This document shows, piece after piece, positions 41,513 through 50,580 of a stretch of DNA of 64,000 nt. The DNA is from CAWGLW01 sp963823525. GTDB taxonomy: Bacteria; Pseudomonadota; Gammaproteobacteria; Steroidobacterales; Steroidobacteraceae. Location of the stretch: assembly GCA_963823525.1 (NCBI GenBank), contig CAWGLW010000006.1, forward strand, positions 310,001 through 374,000. The letters are read 5' to 3'. Within the stretch, counting starts at the first letter, position 1; the number at the start of each line of letters is the position of its first letter. The notes beneath the pieces were generated by a model. That model did not search any database, was not told the DNA's origin, and saw only the letters and a program-made list of their open reading frames with translations. Both the position numbers and the translations under genes were made by a program.

Positions 41513-41544
41513 ATCGTTGCCGACCCGATCGGGCCGGCAACGAT
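41513..41544. terminator. 32-bp near-perfect palindrome after the DUF1501-like gene
   Basis: The two 16-bp halves (41513-41528 and 41529-41544; arms ATCGTTGCCG / CGGCAACGAT) differ at one position. It lies 12 bp past the stop of the DUF1501-like gene and 77 bp before the methyltransferase start. No U-run. It may be a terminator, a processing site or a protein-binding site. Confidence 0.5.
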
Positions 41545-41556
41545 GCGGCGCGGTCG

Positions 41557-43191
41557 TCAGCCGAGGGTTCCGTTAACGATCGGATTGAACGCGATCAGGC
41601 TGTCCTGCAGTTGTGCGGAACCGAGTCCGTGACCCGGGTATTTCGAGCCAAACAGCGCCTGTTCACCGTGCAACGCGAGGTAATTGAGCGCCACCGTCTG
41701 CACCAGCAGGTTGACGTTGTTGGCGGCCGGACTGCTCGCGGTCTCTACCGAGCCATCGGGGCGGAAATAGCCAATTTGCTGGTGGCGGGCTGCACCACCT
41801 GCACCCGTATCGAGCAGTTGCGGACGCCCGGCCGGGTTGTAGACGAGGAAGAACGAGGCGGCGGTCGACTGGTTGTCGCTTGACCACATGAACTTGCCGC
41901 GGCCATCCGGGGTGTTATCCACCTGCCCGTTAGCTGACAACGATCCGTCCGAGAACACGTAGAGCATCAGCGGCATGCCGCGGCGGGCCGCGTATTCGAG
42001 GCAGGCGCCCATGCAACGGCCGGCTCTCAGGTCGCGCACCTCACCGGTTGCCCGCCCCTGGCCGTGATAGTCATAGCCGCCCATCGTGATGGTTCCCGCG
42101 CCGGCATAGCCGGAAAGGACCATTTTCATGACCGCAGCCGTCTTGCGGAACTCACCGTCGGCGTCGTACTCGGCCCGCGTGAAGATGCCGCCGGAACCAA
42201 CGATATCCGGGTCCAGCTCGGGGTCCAGGCTCGACGGATCACCAAAGCGGTCGACAACGTCTGCGGCCTTGACGTAGCCGCAACTGACCAGCTCGCGAAC
42301 GACCTCGTTTCGATTGACAGTTGTCTGCTTCGGATCCAGCCAGTTCTGCTTTGGATCCATCACCTGCATCTTCCGCTGACTGATGCGTTGTACCGCCTCC
42401 ATCACGGCAACGGTGTCGTCCACGCTCAGCAAACGGGCGAGTTGCCCGGTGTCGACGAGGCCGGTCACATCGCTGGCCCGGTCGATCTTGGTCGGCCGGA
42501 CCGACAGATCGATTGTCGCGGCCGGCGCCATCGAGTTGCCGCCCGAATCCGACGCGCGCGATCCGACCAGTGTCGCCAGCGACCCATCGGCACCGGCCGT
42601 GTGAATCGCGTACATGGGGTTATGCGGGTTGTTGCCGGTGTCGTTCTCCGAACGCGCCGGTATCACCGCGCCGTTGATACTGCCTGCCGTGGCCGGCGAA
42701 ACGCGGTCGAGGATGCCGCGCAGGAAGGCGCTGTCGGAATGAAACGAAAGACCGAGGCTGGAGTCCGTAAAACTGGTCCCCGTCACCGGATTGACGAGGC
42801 CGGGCACCATGTCACCGGGCAGGCCGAGCTTGGCGTAACCCTGCGTCGTCAGGAAATCCAGCTGCCCGCCCGCACCGCCGACCACGACATTCGAGCCGGC
42901 CATGTTGGCGCCGCCGGCCAGGTCGATGCAGATAAACGGAATCTTGCCCGCACCCTGGACATCGATGCCGCAGCTGCTGCGAAGCTGCTGCAGGTCCGGC
43001 GACAGCGCCGCCCTCGCGGCCTGCGGATTGGCAAACAGGCTGAACACGGTGGGAGCCACGACCGTACCCATACCGGCCGCGAGGCCCTGGGAGATGAAGT
43101 CCCGGCGTGACATCGGCCGCTTGTGCGTCTCCTGATGCCGGATCGGCTCATCGAGACCGAGCTGTCGGGGATTTCGCTTGCGAATAATCAT
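41557..43191 (-). CDS. Tat-exported DUF1501-like protein
   Basis: 544 residues from ATG 43191 with GAGG upstream. A twin-arginine signal, SRRDFISQGLAAGMG, is at residues 28-42. The mature part has PFICIDLAGGANMAGSN near its start, FHSDSAFLRGILDRVSPATA in the middle, and the DUF1501-like GGYDYHGQGRATGEVRDL followed by LEYAARRGMPLMLYVFSDGS, a sulfatase/phosphatase-related fold. Such proteins are often encoded with cytochrome-type DUF1552/1588/1592 proteins, as here. Tat export suggests a folded, possibly metal-bound enzyme. Substrate unknown. Third gene of a five-gene set. Confidence 0.85.
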   Translation of the reverse strand: MIIRKRNPRQLGLDEPIRHQETHKRPMSRRDFISQGLAAGMGTVVAPTVFSLFANPQAARAALSPDLQQLRSSCGIDVQGAGKIPFICIDLAGGANMAGSNVVVGGAGGQLDFLTTQGYAKLGLPGDMVPGLVNPVTGTSFTDSSLGLSFHSDSAFLRGILDRVSPATAGSINGAVIPARSENDTGNNPHNPMYAIHTAGADGSLATLVGSRASDSGGNSMAPAATIDLSVRPTKIDRASDVTGLVDTGQLARLLSVDDTVAVMEAVQRISQRKMQVMDPKQNWLDPKQTTVNRNEVVRELVSCGYVKAADVVDRFGDPSSLDPELDPDIVGSGGIFTRAEYDADGEFRKTAAVMKMVLSGYAGAGTITMGGYDYHGQGRATGEVRDLRAGRCMGACLEYAARRGMPLMLYVFSDGSLSANGQVDNTPDGRGKFMWSSDNQSTAASFFLVYNPAGRPQLLDTGAGGAARHQQIGYFRPDGSVETASSPAANNVNLLVQTVALNYLALHGEQALFGSKYPGHGLGSAQLQDSLIAFNPIVNGTLG

Positions 43192-43219
43192 GCTTGCTAC
43201 CTCGCGCGCTTGCGCGACC

Positions 43220-45679
43220 TCAGTGCACCAGCGTGACCGCGCTGCCCAGCAGCGCGGCACAACTGGCCTTGACGACGGTTTCAGTGCGACCGGCCGGGCA
43301 GCTCGCGCCGCACGACGTGAGCCGTGTGATCAGGTTGTCGATTTCCCCGCTGATCTCGGCTTGCGCCGGCTCTGTCGCCAGCCCCTGGGACACCATGCGA
43401 CCCACCAGGGCATCCGTGATGATGCCTCGGCCCGCACCGGCAAACGCCTGGGCCGGCTGCGCGTTGAAGTCAAAGCCCGGGAAGTAGCCTGCGCGAGCAC
43501 CGACATCCGACACGAGCGCGTCGCAGTACTGAATCGCGAGCTGGGCGATCGCCACGGGGTGAGCCGAAACAAACGTGTCGATATTCTCGATCGTCGGCAG
43601 GGACTGCCGCACTGAGTCAAACGTCGAACGCACCTCGGGATGCTCGGAGCTGACACCGGTCAGCGCCGCCATCGTCGCGTTGACTTCGTCGAACACGCGC
43701 AGGCCGATGTCAGCGGGCCTACGCACGTCGGGCGCAGGCGCCGGTGCCAGCGGAACCGGCTCGGTGCGTACGTTGCTGTGATTGCCCAGTTGATCGAAGG
43801 TCAGGAAGAACTCATCGGACTCCGGCCCTTTCTGCAGCGCGACCACGGTCCCGATTCCGGACAACGCCTGCCCGCCCGGCCCGTAGTTCGAGTCATCCAC
43901 CGTGAGGTCCAGCGTTCGATAGGCCTGTCCCACCTCGTACTCCGCGCCGTTCACGCCGATACGCATGCCGGCCATTGCAATACTGCCCGGCTGCGCATCG
44001 GGATCGAGACTGATGAACGTCGGCTTGTCAAACAGGTAGCTGTAGCTGTCGAACTGGCTGACCTCAAAGACGATGTAAGCCTCGGGCATGTCGACCAGGT
44101 GACTGACAGAGAACAGCAGGTAGAACTTCTCACCGACACCGGCATCGAAATTCTGTCGAATCTGGTCCTCGTTGAGCGCGCGGTTGTAGATCGCGACCAG
44201 GCGGAACACGCCCTGGAACTGTCGATCGCCGGAGACTTCGTTGCCGAGTACGAAGGCGAAGGTGTCATCCCAGTCCCCGATCGTACCGCCAGCCATCGGA
44301 TCGGGATCTTCCGTGTACTCGCCATTAACGTAGATGCGCCGACCATTGACCGGGTCGTAAGTGGCCACAACGTGCTGCAGGGTCGCCTGCAGGTCCTCGT
44401 CATCGGCGGATGTCGTCAGCTTGGGGTCACCGGCCTGATCGGTCATGCTCGAGCGGTTGTAGAAATCGTAGCTGTAGAGCGTCTGCCCCAGCATGAAGTT
44501 TCTCGCCTGCGTGCCGCCGGAGAACGAGACGATGCGGGCTTCCTCCTGAGCCACGTTGCCCGGTGCCACCCAGGCCTCGATCGAGTACTCGCCGGTTCCC
44601 TTGATCAGGTCATGGAGCTTGCGGCTGGCCGCCGTTGAACCCTGGGCCTTGCCGGCGCGGATGTTGACCCCCCAGCCGCCAACCCAGCGGAAGTCTTCGC
44701 CCGACAGGGTCAGGTTCAGCGCCGGCTCGACACCGCTGGTGTCGTAGGCGACATTGCCACGGCCGGTCTTGAACTCCCAAAGGCCAATCGTGTTCGCGCT
44801 GTATCGATTTCCGCCGCTTGCGACGGTGCCGTCGTACAGGCCGAGCGCCTTCGAGAGAACCAGCGAGGGATCGACGGTGGTCGGCGCAATCTGATCTGCA
44901 AAGCTGCGAATCGCTGCTTCCATCTCATTCGCGTTGGCTGAACAGTCGCTCCAGCAGTTGTGGAATTCATCACGCAGTCGCAACACGAGGCGTGAGAATT
45001 CGGGCCGGTCGAGATCGATCCTGGCCTTCACCGCATCGTAAGCTTCGGCCAGGTCGGCAGAGGCAAAGAACGGAGACTGCGCGTTTGAAGCAGTCGACGA
45101 ATGGCAACGCGAGCAGTATTCCTCGAGCAGCGGGTAGACGGTGCCCGCGAACAGGGCCGGCTCGGGAGGAAAGCTCTTGCTCTCACCGGGGTCCCGGATC
45201 GGCGGTGCCTTCAGCTCGACACCGGTGACGCCGGAGCCCGATTCGCCGGCCCAGGCCGAGATCCAGGTCGTCAGGATGTCACCGCAGGCATCATCACTGG
45301 CCAGCCAGCAGTTGTGGCCACCGGCGACCTTGCTGACCATGCGCGAATCGCGCGGCGAAGTCAGTGTCACGACCGTGTTGGCCGCCGCATAAGCCAGGTT
45401 GACGTCGTCCTGTCGCGCGAACTGCGGGGCCTGTCCGCCCGCGTTGTGGCACTGTCCGCAACGGTTGCTGGCCTTGAGGTTGTCCCAGACATTGATCTTG
45501 AATGCCTGGACGTCTGCCGTCGCCGGTGGCGGTCCACTGTATGACGCCGGCGCGCTCGCGGCGGTGACCGGGTTCTGTACCGTCTTGGCGCCACTGCCAC
45601 TGCCGCAAGCCGAGAGCGCCACGGCAACCAGCCCGATGAGGAGCGCGCGGACTGTCCAGGATCGCTTTGCTGCAACCAT
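43220..45679 (-). CDS. Di-haem lipoprotein with LamG-like domain
   Basis: 819 residues, with a strong ribosome site (AGGAGGCAACC) before ATG 45679. Lipobox LSAC with C25. Two c-type haem motifs: CGQCH (74-78) and CSRCH (189-193); extra Cys pairs (HNCWLASDDACGD, HNCWSDCSANANE) may form disulfides. Residues about 300-500 are a LamG/concanavalin-like sandwich (NTIGLWEFKTGRG, GEYSIEAWVAPGNVA, GRRIYVNGEYTEDPDP, RLVAIYNRALNEDQI), a fold that binds carbohydrate or protein. Outer-membrane or surface location likely. Lies 28 bp before the DUF1501-like gene and 9 bp after the monohaem gene. Confidence 0.9.
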   Translation of the reverse strand: MVAAKRSWTVRALLIGLVAVALSACGSGSGAKTVQNPVTAASAPASYSGPPPATADVQAFKINVWDNLKASNRCGQCHNAGGQAPQFARQDDVNLAYAAANTVVTLTSPRDSRMVSKVAGGHNCWLASDDACGDILTTWISAWAGESGSGVTGVELKAPPIRDPGESKSFPPEPALFAGTVYPLLEEYCSRCHSSTASNAQSPFFASADLAEAYDAVKARIDLDRPEFSRLVLRLRDEFHNCWSDCSANANEMEAAIRSFADQIAPTTVDPSLVLSKALGLYDGTVASGGNRYSANTIGLWEFKTGRGNVAYDTSGVEPALNLTLSGEDFRWVGGWGVNIRAGKAQGSTAASRKLHDLIKGTGEYSIEAWVAPGNVAQEEARIVSFSGGTQARNFMLGQTLYSYDFYNRSSMTDQAGDPKLTTSADDEDLQATLQHVVATYDPVNGRRIYVNGEYTEDPDPMAGGTIGDWDDTFAFVLGNEVSGDRQFQGVFRLVAIYNRALNEDQIRQNFDAGVGEKFYLLFSVSHLVDMPEAYIVFEVSQFDSYSYLFDKPTFISLDPDAQPGSIAMAGMRIGVNGAEYEVGQAYRTLDLTVDDSNYGPGGQALSGIGTVVALQKGPESDEFFLTFDQLGNHSNVRTEPVPLAPAPAPDVRRPADIGLRVFDEVNATMAALTGVSSEHPEVRSTFDSVRQSLPTIENIDTFVSAHPVAIAQLAIQYCDALVSDVGARAGYFPGFDFNAQPAQAFAGAGRGIITDALVGRMVSQGLATEPAQAEISGEIDNLITRLTSCGASCPAGRTETVVKASCAALLGSAVTLVH

Positions 45680-45688
45680 GGTTGCCTC

Positions 45689-46915
45689 CTAGTCGCCCAT
45701 GCAGTACGTGGCCGCTTCGGCGAACACGCGCTTGAGCTGGTAACCATTGGATCGGAAGGAAGCCGTCATGGCGTCCACTTGTGCGCGGTCCGCGCCGTCG
45801 CTGGGCGAACGGAAGCAGACGTTGCGAAAGACTTTCTCCACCTGGCACTCGGCGAATGCCTCGGTGCCTGCGAGTTCCTGGCCCATGCTCTTCGCACCCT
45901 GGCCACTGCCGGGCAACTGGGGATTCCAGCCGAGCAGCGCGTTGCGCCCCTGCCGCCAGTAGTTGTCCCAGCGATCGTCCGGCGTTGAATAGCCCGGGCG
46001 AAAGGTTTCCTTGTTGTTGAAATACTTCGGCCGCACCTGGCCCGCCGTGTAGACCAGCTGCCCCGCGGTTTCATCGTAGTCGTAGTAGGCGTAAGCCTGG
46101 GCCAGCGGATCCATGCCGGCGTGACAGGCGATGCAGTTATTCAGAAAGATCCGACTGTCGCCGCCCGGGCTGCGACTGACGTCCTGCCTGATCCGGTCCG
46201 AGGGTCGGCTGGAATCCTTCACCTGTTCGAGGTCGCGGCACAGGTGGTTCATCAGCGTGAAGCGGAACATCGCACGATTGGTTCCGGCGACAAAAAACGC
46301 CTCGGCCGCCGCCCGGCTGGTTACCACGCCGGCCGTCGCGCCGGGCGGCAGGCCATTCATCGAGGACTGGGTGGCGCGCACGAGGGCGTCCTTGAGGCTG
46401 ACACCGCTATGCTCCAGCGCGGCATAGTGATCATTGCTGGCCGGCGAGTACGCCGGCACGCTCAGGCCGCTGCGGCCGATGTACAGAATGTCCTCGGACA
46501 GCACCTGGTTGAAGGGCACGTCGTCACGGACCATGCCGATGACGGTCGCGACGTAATCGTTCAACGGCGCGAACACCGTCTGGTCACGATTGGTCCACGG
46601 CATTGCAAAGTTCTTCAGCGTCACGTCGTAGAAAGCGCCGTTCTGCATCGCCGTATAAGCCGCGTCGACGCTGCGCCCGGCGGCCACGTCGGCGGCCATG
46701 TCGTCGAGTACGGCTTCAGTGGGAGGGACGCCGGCAAGCCGGTCGTGGAGACGCTTTGCCTGGGTTCTCGCATCGGCGAGGACCGGCGCGGGCGAAAACC
46801 CGGCCAGCACCAACCCTGCGCAGAGCGCCGCCAATGCCCGGTGCGGCATGGGACGCTGCGCAGCGCTGCGGCGCGACCGATTGTCGTCAAACGACGAACC
46901 TGAAATCCTGCGCAT
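45689..46915 (-). CDS. Exported monohaem protein resembling DUF1592/DUF1588
   Basis: 408 residues from ATG 46915, with AGGAG 8 bp upstream. Signal peptide near 23-45 (MPHRALAALCAGLVLAGFSP). A single haem motif, NNCIACHAGMDPLAQAYAYY (CIACH 261-265), matches the CxxCHxxMDPLGxAxE signature of DUF1588 cytochromes. Upstream segments PWTNRDQTVFAPLNDYVATV and RTQSSM-like ATQSSMNGLPPGATAGVVTS recall DUF1592. Late cysteines (FAECQVEKVFRNVCFR, TYCMGD) may form disulfides. First gene of the minus-strand cluster; it probably moves electrons to the neighbouring exported proteins. Confidence 0.82.
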   Translation of the reverse strand: MRRISGSSFDDNRSRRSAAQRPMPHRALAALCAGLVLAGFSPAPVLADARTQAKRLHDRLAGVPPTEAVLDDMAADVAAGRSVDAAYTAMQNGAFYDVTLKNFAMPWTNRDQTVFAPLNDYVATVIGMVRDDVPFNQVLSEDILYIGRSGLSVPAYSPASNDHYAALEHSGVSLKDALVRATQSSMNGLPPGATAGVVTSRAAAEAFFVAGTNRAMFRFTLMNHLCRDLEQVKDSSRPSDRIRQDVSRSPGGDSRIFLNNCIACHAGMDPLAQAYAYYDYDETAGQLVYTAGQVRPKYFNNKETFRPGYSTPDDRWDNYWRQGRNALLGWNPQLPGSGQGAKSMGQELAGTEAFAECQVEKVFRNVCFRSPSDGADRAQVDAMTASFRSNGYQLKRVFAEAATYCMGD

Positions 46916-46943
46916 GAGAAGCGCTCCTGTCATTGCGTAGGCA

Positions 46944-46966
46944 GGGCTGTACTCGAGGTACAGCCC
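46944..46966. promoter_or_regulatory. 23-bp palindrome in the divergent promoter region
   Basis: GGGCTGTAC (46944-46952) and GTACAGCCC (46958-46966) are perfect inverted repeats around TCGAG. The site is 29-51 bp upstream of the minus-strand cluster start, inside the 293-bp gap that separates the two divergent clusters. It is a candidate operator, or a leader hairpin. Confidence 0.45.
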
Positions 46967-47208
46967 CTGGTAGCGAACACCACCGCGACGATTGACCCCC
47001 AACCGGCGACCGGGCTCTGGCGTCGCAATCTGTAGCAGGCCATGGCAATCGCCAAGTGCAACTCGTCAATCTGAGAGTCGGCTCACATAACGAAACGCCA
47101 TACGTGGAGTCGGCCCGGCCTCTGGGCGAAAGTGCCGCATCGCCGCGCAACCCGCGGTGCAGTTTTCATGTCTTTCGTCGCAAGCACCCCGGGGCCGAGG
47201 ATCGTCGC

Positions 47209-49836
47209 ATGCGCAAATTTGTTCGCCTTGCAGCCATGACCGCGCAGTCGGCGCTGACCGTCTGTGCGCTGGCTATCGTCGGCGCCTGTACGAGCAGCGA
47301 TGGCGGCAGTGGTATTGCCCCGGGCGGCGGTCAGGACGTCGATCCGGTGCTGCTGGATTTCCCGATTGCCTATGTCAAAACGCCGGTACCGGATATGGAT
47401 GCGGAGTTTGACGCACGCCGGCTGCTCATCTCGCGGCCCGGCAGTGACCTCGTCGTGCGCGACCGGGCTTCACCGAGTGCCGATGAAGTCAACGTGACTG
47501 CCGAGATCACGCTCGGCGAGGGTGAAGTGCGAGACGTCGAGCCGTCGTTCGACGGCACCAAGCTGGTGTTCGCGATGCGCGAACCGATGATTGAGGGTGC
47601 GGACGAAGCGGACCAGCCGACCTGGAATATCTGGGAGTATGAAGTCACCAGCCATGTATTACGCCGCGTCATCGCCTCGGACATTGTCGCCGAGGAAGGC
47701 CATGACTTTGCGCCGGCCTATCTGCCGGACGGGCGCATCGTGTTTTCCTCGACGCGCCAGAGACAGTCGAGGGCAATTCTGCTCGATGAGGGCAAGCCCC
47801 AGTACGCGGCGCAGGACGAAGACCGCCGCGAACCGGCGTTCGTGCTGCACGTGATGAACGCCGATGGCGGCGACATTCACCAGATCTCTTTCAACCAGAG
47901 CCACGACCTCGACCCGGCGGTGCTCGATGACGGCCGCATCGTTTTCAGTCGCTGGGACCACGCTGGCCCGAATAACGAAATCAACCTCTACGCCGCTCGC
48001 CCGGACGGCGGTGGTCTCGAATTGCTCTATGGTGCTAACAGCCACGCCACGGGCACGGACGGCTCGGAGGTGCATTTTCTCGATCCCCGCCAGAGCGCTG
48101 ACGGCGTGTTGCTGGTGCGGACACAGCCATTCACGGCAGTGGATCTGGGCGGAGAGCTGCTGGAGATCGATACCAGCTTGTATGTCGACAACACCCAGCC
48201 GACGGCGGCCAACCGGGGGATACTCGCCGGCCCGGCACAGAAGCCGGCGACCGTCAACATCGTCCGCACGATCGAGGGTCCCTCCCCTGGAGGTCGCTAC
48301 AGTTCAGCCTACCCGTTGCGTGACGGCACTGGTCGGCTGCTGGTCAGCTGGAGTGCCTGCCGGTTACTTGAAGACACTCGCATCGTGCCTTGCACCGAAG
48401 ACCGCCTCGCCGCGGAAACCGTTGTCACCGCTCCGCCGTTATACGGCGTCTGGATGTACGATCCTCGCGAGACCACACAGCTGCCCGTCGTCGCACCCGT
48501 CGAAGGATGGGTGTACACGGATATCGTCGCCCTGCAGCCGTTGCCGCTTCCGCCGGTGCTGCTCGATGGTACGGCAGGGGTCGACTTTGACGCCGAACTG
48601 GAAGCCGAGCAGGTCGGCATTCTCGACATCCGCAGCGTTTACGATATCGATGGTGTGGATCTCTCGCCGTTCGGGATCAGCGCTACCGCGGACCCCGCCC
48701 AGGCCACGGCTGCCGAGCGGCCGGGCCGGTTTATCCGCATCGAAAAGCCGGTGAGCCTGCCGGACGATGAGGTGCTTGATTTCGACAACAGCGCGTTCGG
48801 CGTTACCACGGCATTCGGCATGCGGGAAATCCTGGGGTACGCCCCGGTCGAACCGGACGGTTCGGTGCGCGTAAAGGTGCCGGCCAATGTGTCGCTTGCG
48901 ATCAGCGTGCTCAATGGTGACGGCCAGCGCATCGGCCCGCGACACCAGAACTGGATGCAGGTGCGGCCGGGCGAAGAAGTGCGATGCGGGGGTTGTCACG
49001 ACCCGGCCAGCGGCCTGTCTCACGGCCGCAGTGACCTGTTCGACCCGGTCAACGCCGGTGCAGTGACCACCGGCCTGCCATTCCCGAACACCGACCCGGC
49101 CTTGTTCGCCGATTTCGGAGAGACCATGGCGCAGACGCGCGTGCGCATCAGTTGCCAGACCGACTGCGCTGCGCTGCTCCCGTCGCTCGATCTGGTCTAC
49201 GACGATGTCTGGACCGACCCGGCGACCGCGGGACGTGAGCCGGATGCCTCGTTCGCATGGCGCTATTCGGACCTCGAGACGCCTGCACCGACTGCGCCAC
49301 AATGCATGAATGGCTGGGTGTCCGGTTGTCGCACGACGATTCATTACGAACAGCACATTCATCCGCTGTGGAGCAAGCCGCGGATCACCCTGGCCGATGA
49401 CCAGGTTACGGTGCTGGCCGATAATACGTGCACGAGCTGCCACTCACAGCTCGACGCGGCCGGGCTCCCTCAGGTTCCCGCGGGCCAGCTTGAACTGACC
49501 GACGGACCGTCCAGTGACGAGCCCGATCATTTTCATGCCTACCGCGAACTGCTGGCGACCGACAATGAGCAGGAGCTCGTGGACGGTGCCGTGCAGGACC
49601 GCCTGGTGCAGGTCGGGGTTGATCCCGTCACGGGCGAACCACAGTTCCAGCCGGTCCCGATTGCGCCGCCGGCGCGCGCCGGCAATGCCGCCGACTCTGT
49701 GCGCTTCTTCTCATTGTTCGCACCCGGCGGCACTCATGCGGGTCGCCTGACCCCCGTTGAGTTGAAGCTCGTCTCAGAATGGCTGGACATCGGCGGGCAA
49801 TACTTCAACGACCCATTTGTAGCACCGATCAACTAA
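47209..49836 (+). CDS. Di-haem HzsA-related lipoprotein with TolB-like beta-propeller
   Basis: 875 residues from ATG 47209 (GAGG 8 bp upstream). Lipoprotein-type signal ALTVCALAIVGACTSS. TolB/WD40-like propeller repeats: VEPSFDGTKLVFAMRE, FAPAYLPDGRIVFSSTRQRQ, LDPAVLDDGRIVFSRWDHAG. Two haem motifs in the C-terminal third: CGGCH (593-597, after MQVRPGEEVRCGGCHDP) and CTSCH (741-745). Databases name such proteins HzsA-related after hydrazine synthase alpha, but the full hydrazine synthase is not encoded here. Probably a surface or periplasmic redox protein. First gene of the plus-strand cluster. Confidence 0.9.
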   Translation: MRKFVRLAAMTAQSALTVCALAIVGACTSSDGGSGIAPGGGQDVDPVLLDFPIAYVKTPVPDMDAEFDARRLLISRPGSDLVVRDRASPSADEVNVTAEITLGEGEVRDVEPSFDGTKLVFAMREPMIEGADEADQPTWNIWEYEVTSHVLRRVIASDIVAEEGHDFAPAYLPDGRIVFSSTRQRQSRAILLDEGKPQYAAQDEDRREPAFVLHVMNADGGDIHQISFNQSHDLDPAVLDDGRIVFSRWDHAGPNNEINLYAARPDGGGLELLYGANSHATGTDGSEVHFLDPRQSADGVLLVRTQPFTAVDLGGELLEIDTSLYVDNTQPTAANRGILAGPAQKPATVNIVRTIEGPSPGGRYSSAYPLRDGTGRLLVSWSACRLLEDTRIVPCTEDRLAAETVVTAPPLYGVWMYDPRETTQLPVVAPVEGWVYTDIVALQPLPLPPVLLDGTAGVDFDAELEAEQVGILDIRSVYDIDGVDLSPFGISATADPAQATAAERPGRFIRIEKPVSLPDDEVLDFDNSAFGVTTAFGMREILGYAPVEPDGSVRVKVPANVSLAISVLNGDGQRIGPRHQNWMQVRPGEEVRCGGCHDPASGLSHGRSDLFDPVNAGAVTTGLPFPNTDPALFADFGETMAQTRVRISCQTDCAALLPSLDLVYDDVWTDPATAGREPDASFAWRYSDLETPAPTAPQCMNGWVSGCRTTIHYEQHIHPLWSKPRITLADDQVTVLADNTCTSCHSQLDAAGLPQVPAGQLELTDGPSSDEPDHFHAYRELLATDNEQELVDGAVQDRLVQVGVDPVTGEPQFQPVPIAPPARAGNAADSVRFFSLFAPGGTHAGRLTPVELKLVSEWLDIGGQYFNDPFVAPIN

Positions 49837-50580
49837 ATGCCCTCCAAGCCGCTGGCCGCCCTGACTTTCCTAGGCGTGCTTCTCTCGGGCCCGACATGGG
49901 CCGCGAGCGACGCGTCGCGGGTGGTTGTGCAGGATCCTTACCTTGAGTTTCACAGCGGGCCCGGACGCGGTTATCCCGTGCTCCAGGTCGTCGAGCGCGG
50001 TGACTCGGTTGAGCTGGTGCGCCGGCGTACGGACTGGATCAAGGTGCGCACCGATAAAGGTCGCGAAGGCTGGGTCCACCGGGACCAGCTCGAACGAACG
50101 CTGACGCCGGCCGGCGAGGCCGTCGAAGTACCCGGCCCGACACCGGAAAACCGCGTCGATCACCGCTGGGAAGTTGGCCTGGCCACGGGCGACTTCGATG
50201 GCGCGAGCGTGGTCTCTGCCACGGCCGCATACGGATTGACGCGTACGCTGCAGCTGCGCATGGATGCATCTCACCTGCTGGGTGATTACTCCAACGGCTG
50301 GCTGGTCACGGCCGGCATCAGCCACGTGTTTGCTCCCCAGTGGCGCGTTTCACCGTTTGTAAGCCTCGGCGGCGGCGTGGTGCACGTTGCGCCCAAGAGC
50401 ACGATCGTGCAGCCGGAGGATCGGACCGATTCCACCGCGTACGCCGGTATCGGCCTTCGCGGCTACCTGACCAACCGCTTTCTGCTGCAACTCGAGTACC
50501 GCAGCTTCGTCGTCTTCACGAGCCGGGACGACAACGAGGAGATCAAAGAATGGACCGTCGGATTCAACTATTTCTTCTGA
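49837..50580 (+). CDS. SH3-domain outer-membrane beta-barrel protein
   Basis: 247 residues. ATG follows the previous stop directly. Signal peptide ends about residue 23 (FLGVLLSGPTWAA). Bacterial SH3 domain (about 28-90): DPYLEFHSGPGRGYPVLQVV, DSVELVRRRTDWIKVRTDKG and REGWVHRDQL. An eight-strand-type barrel follows (WEVGLATGDFDGASVVSATA to EWTVGFNYFF) and ends in the C-terminal FF of outer-membrane proteins. The SH3 part would face the periplasm and bind peptidoglycan or a partner protein. Confidence 0.9.
   Translation: MPSKPLAALTFLGVLLSGPTWAASDASRVVVQDPYLEFHSGPGRGYPVLQVVERGDSVELVRRRTDWIKVRTDKGREGWVHRDQLERTLTPAGEAVEVPGPTPENRVDHRWEVGLATGDFDGASVVSATAAYGLTRTLQLRMDASHLLGDYSNGWLVTAGISHVFAPQWRVSPFVSLGGGVVHVAPKSTIVQPEDRTDSTAYAGIGLRGYLTNRFLLQLEYRSFVVFTSRDDNEEIKEWTVGFNYFF

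Noticed and set aside
47209..49836. True hydrazine synthase (anammox) subunit
   Set aside because: Only the alpha-like architecture is present; no beta/gamma subunits or other anammox genes, and the general genome style is gammaproteobacterial.
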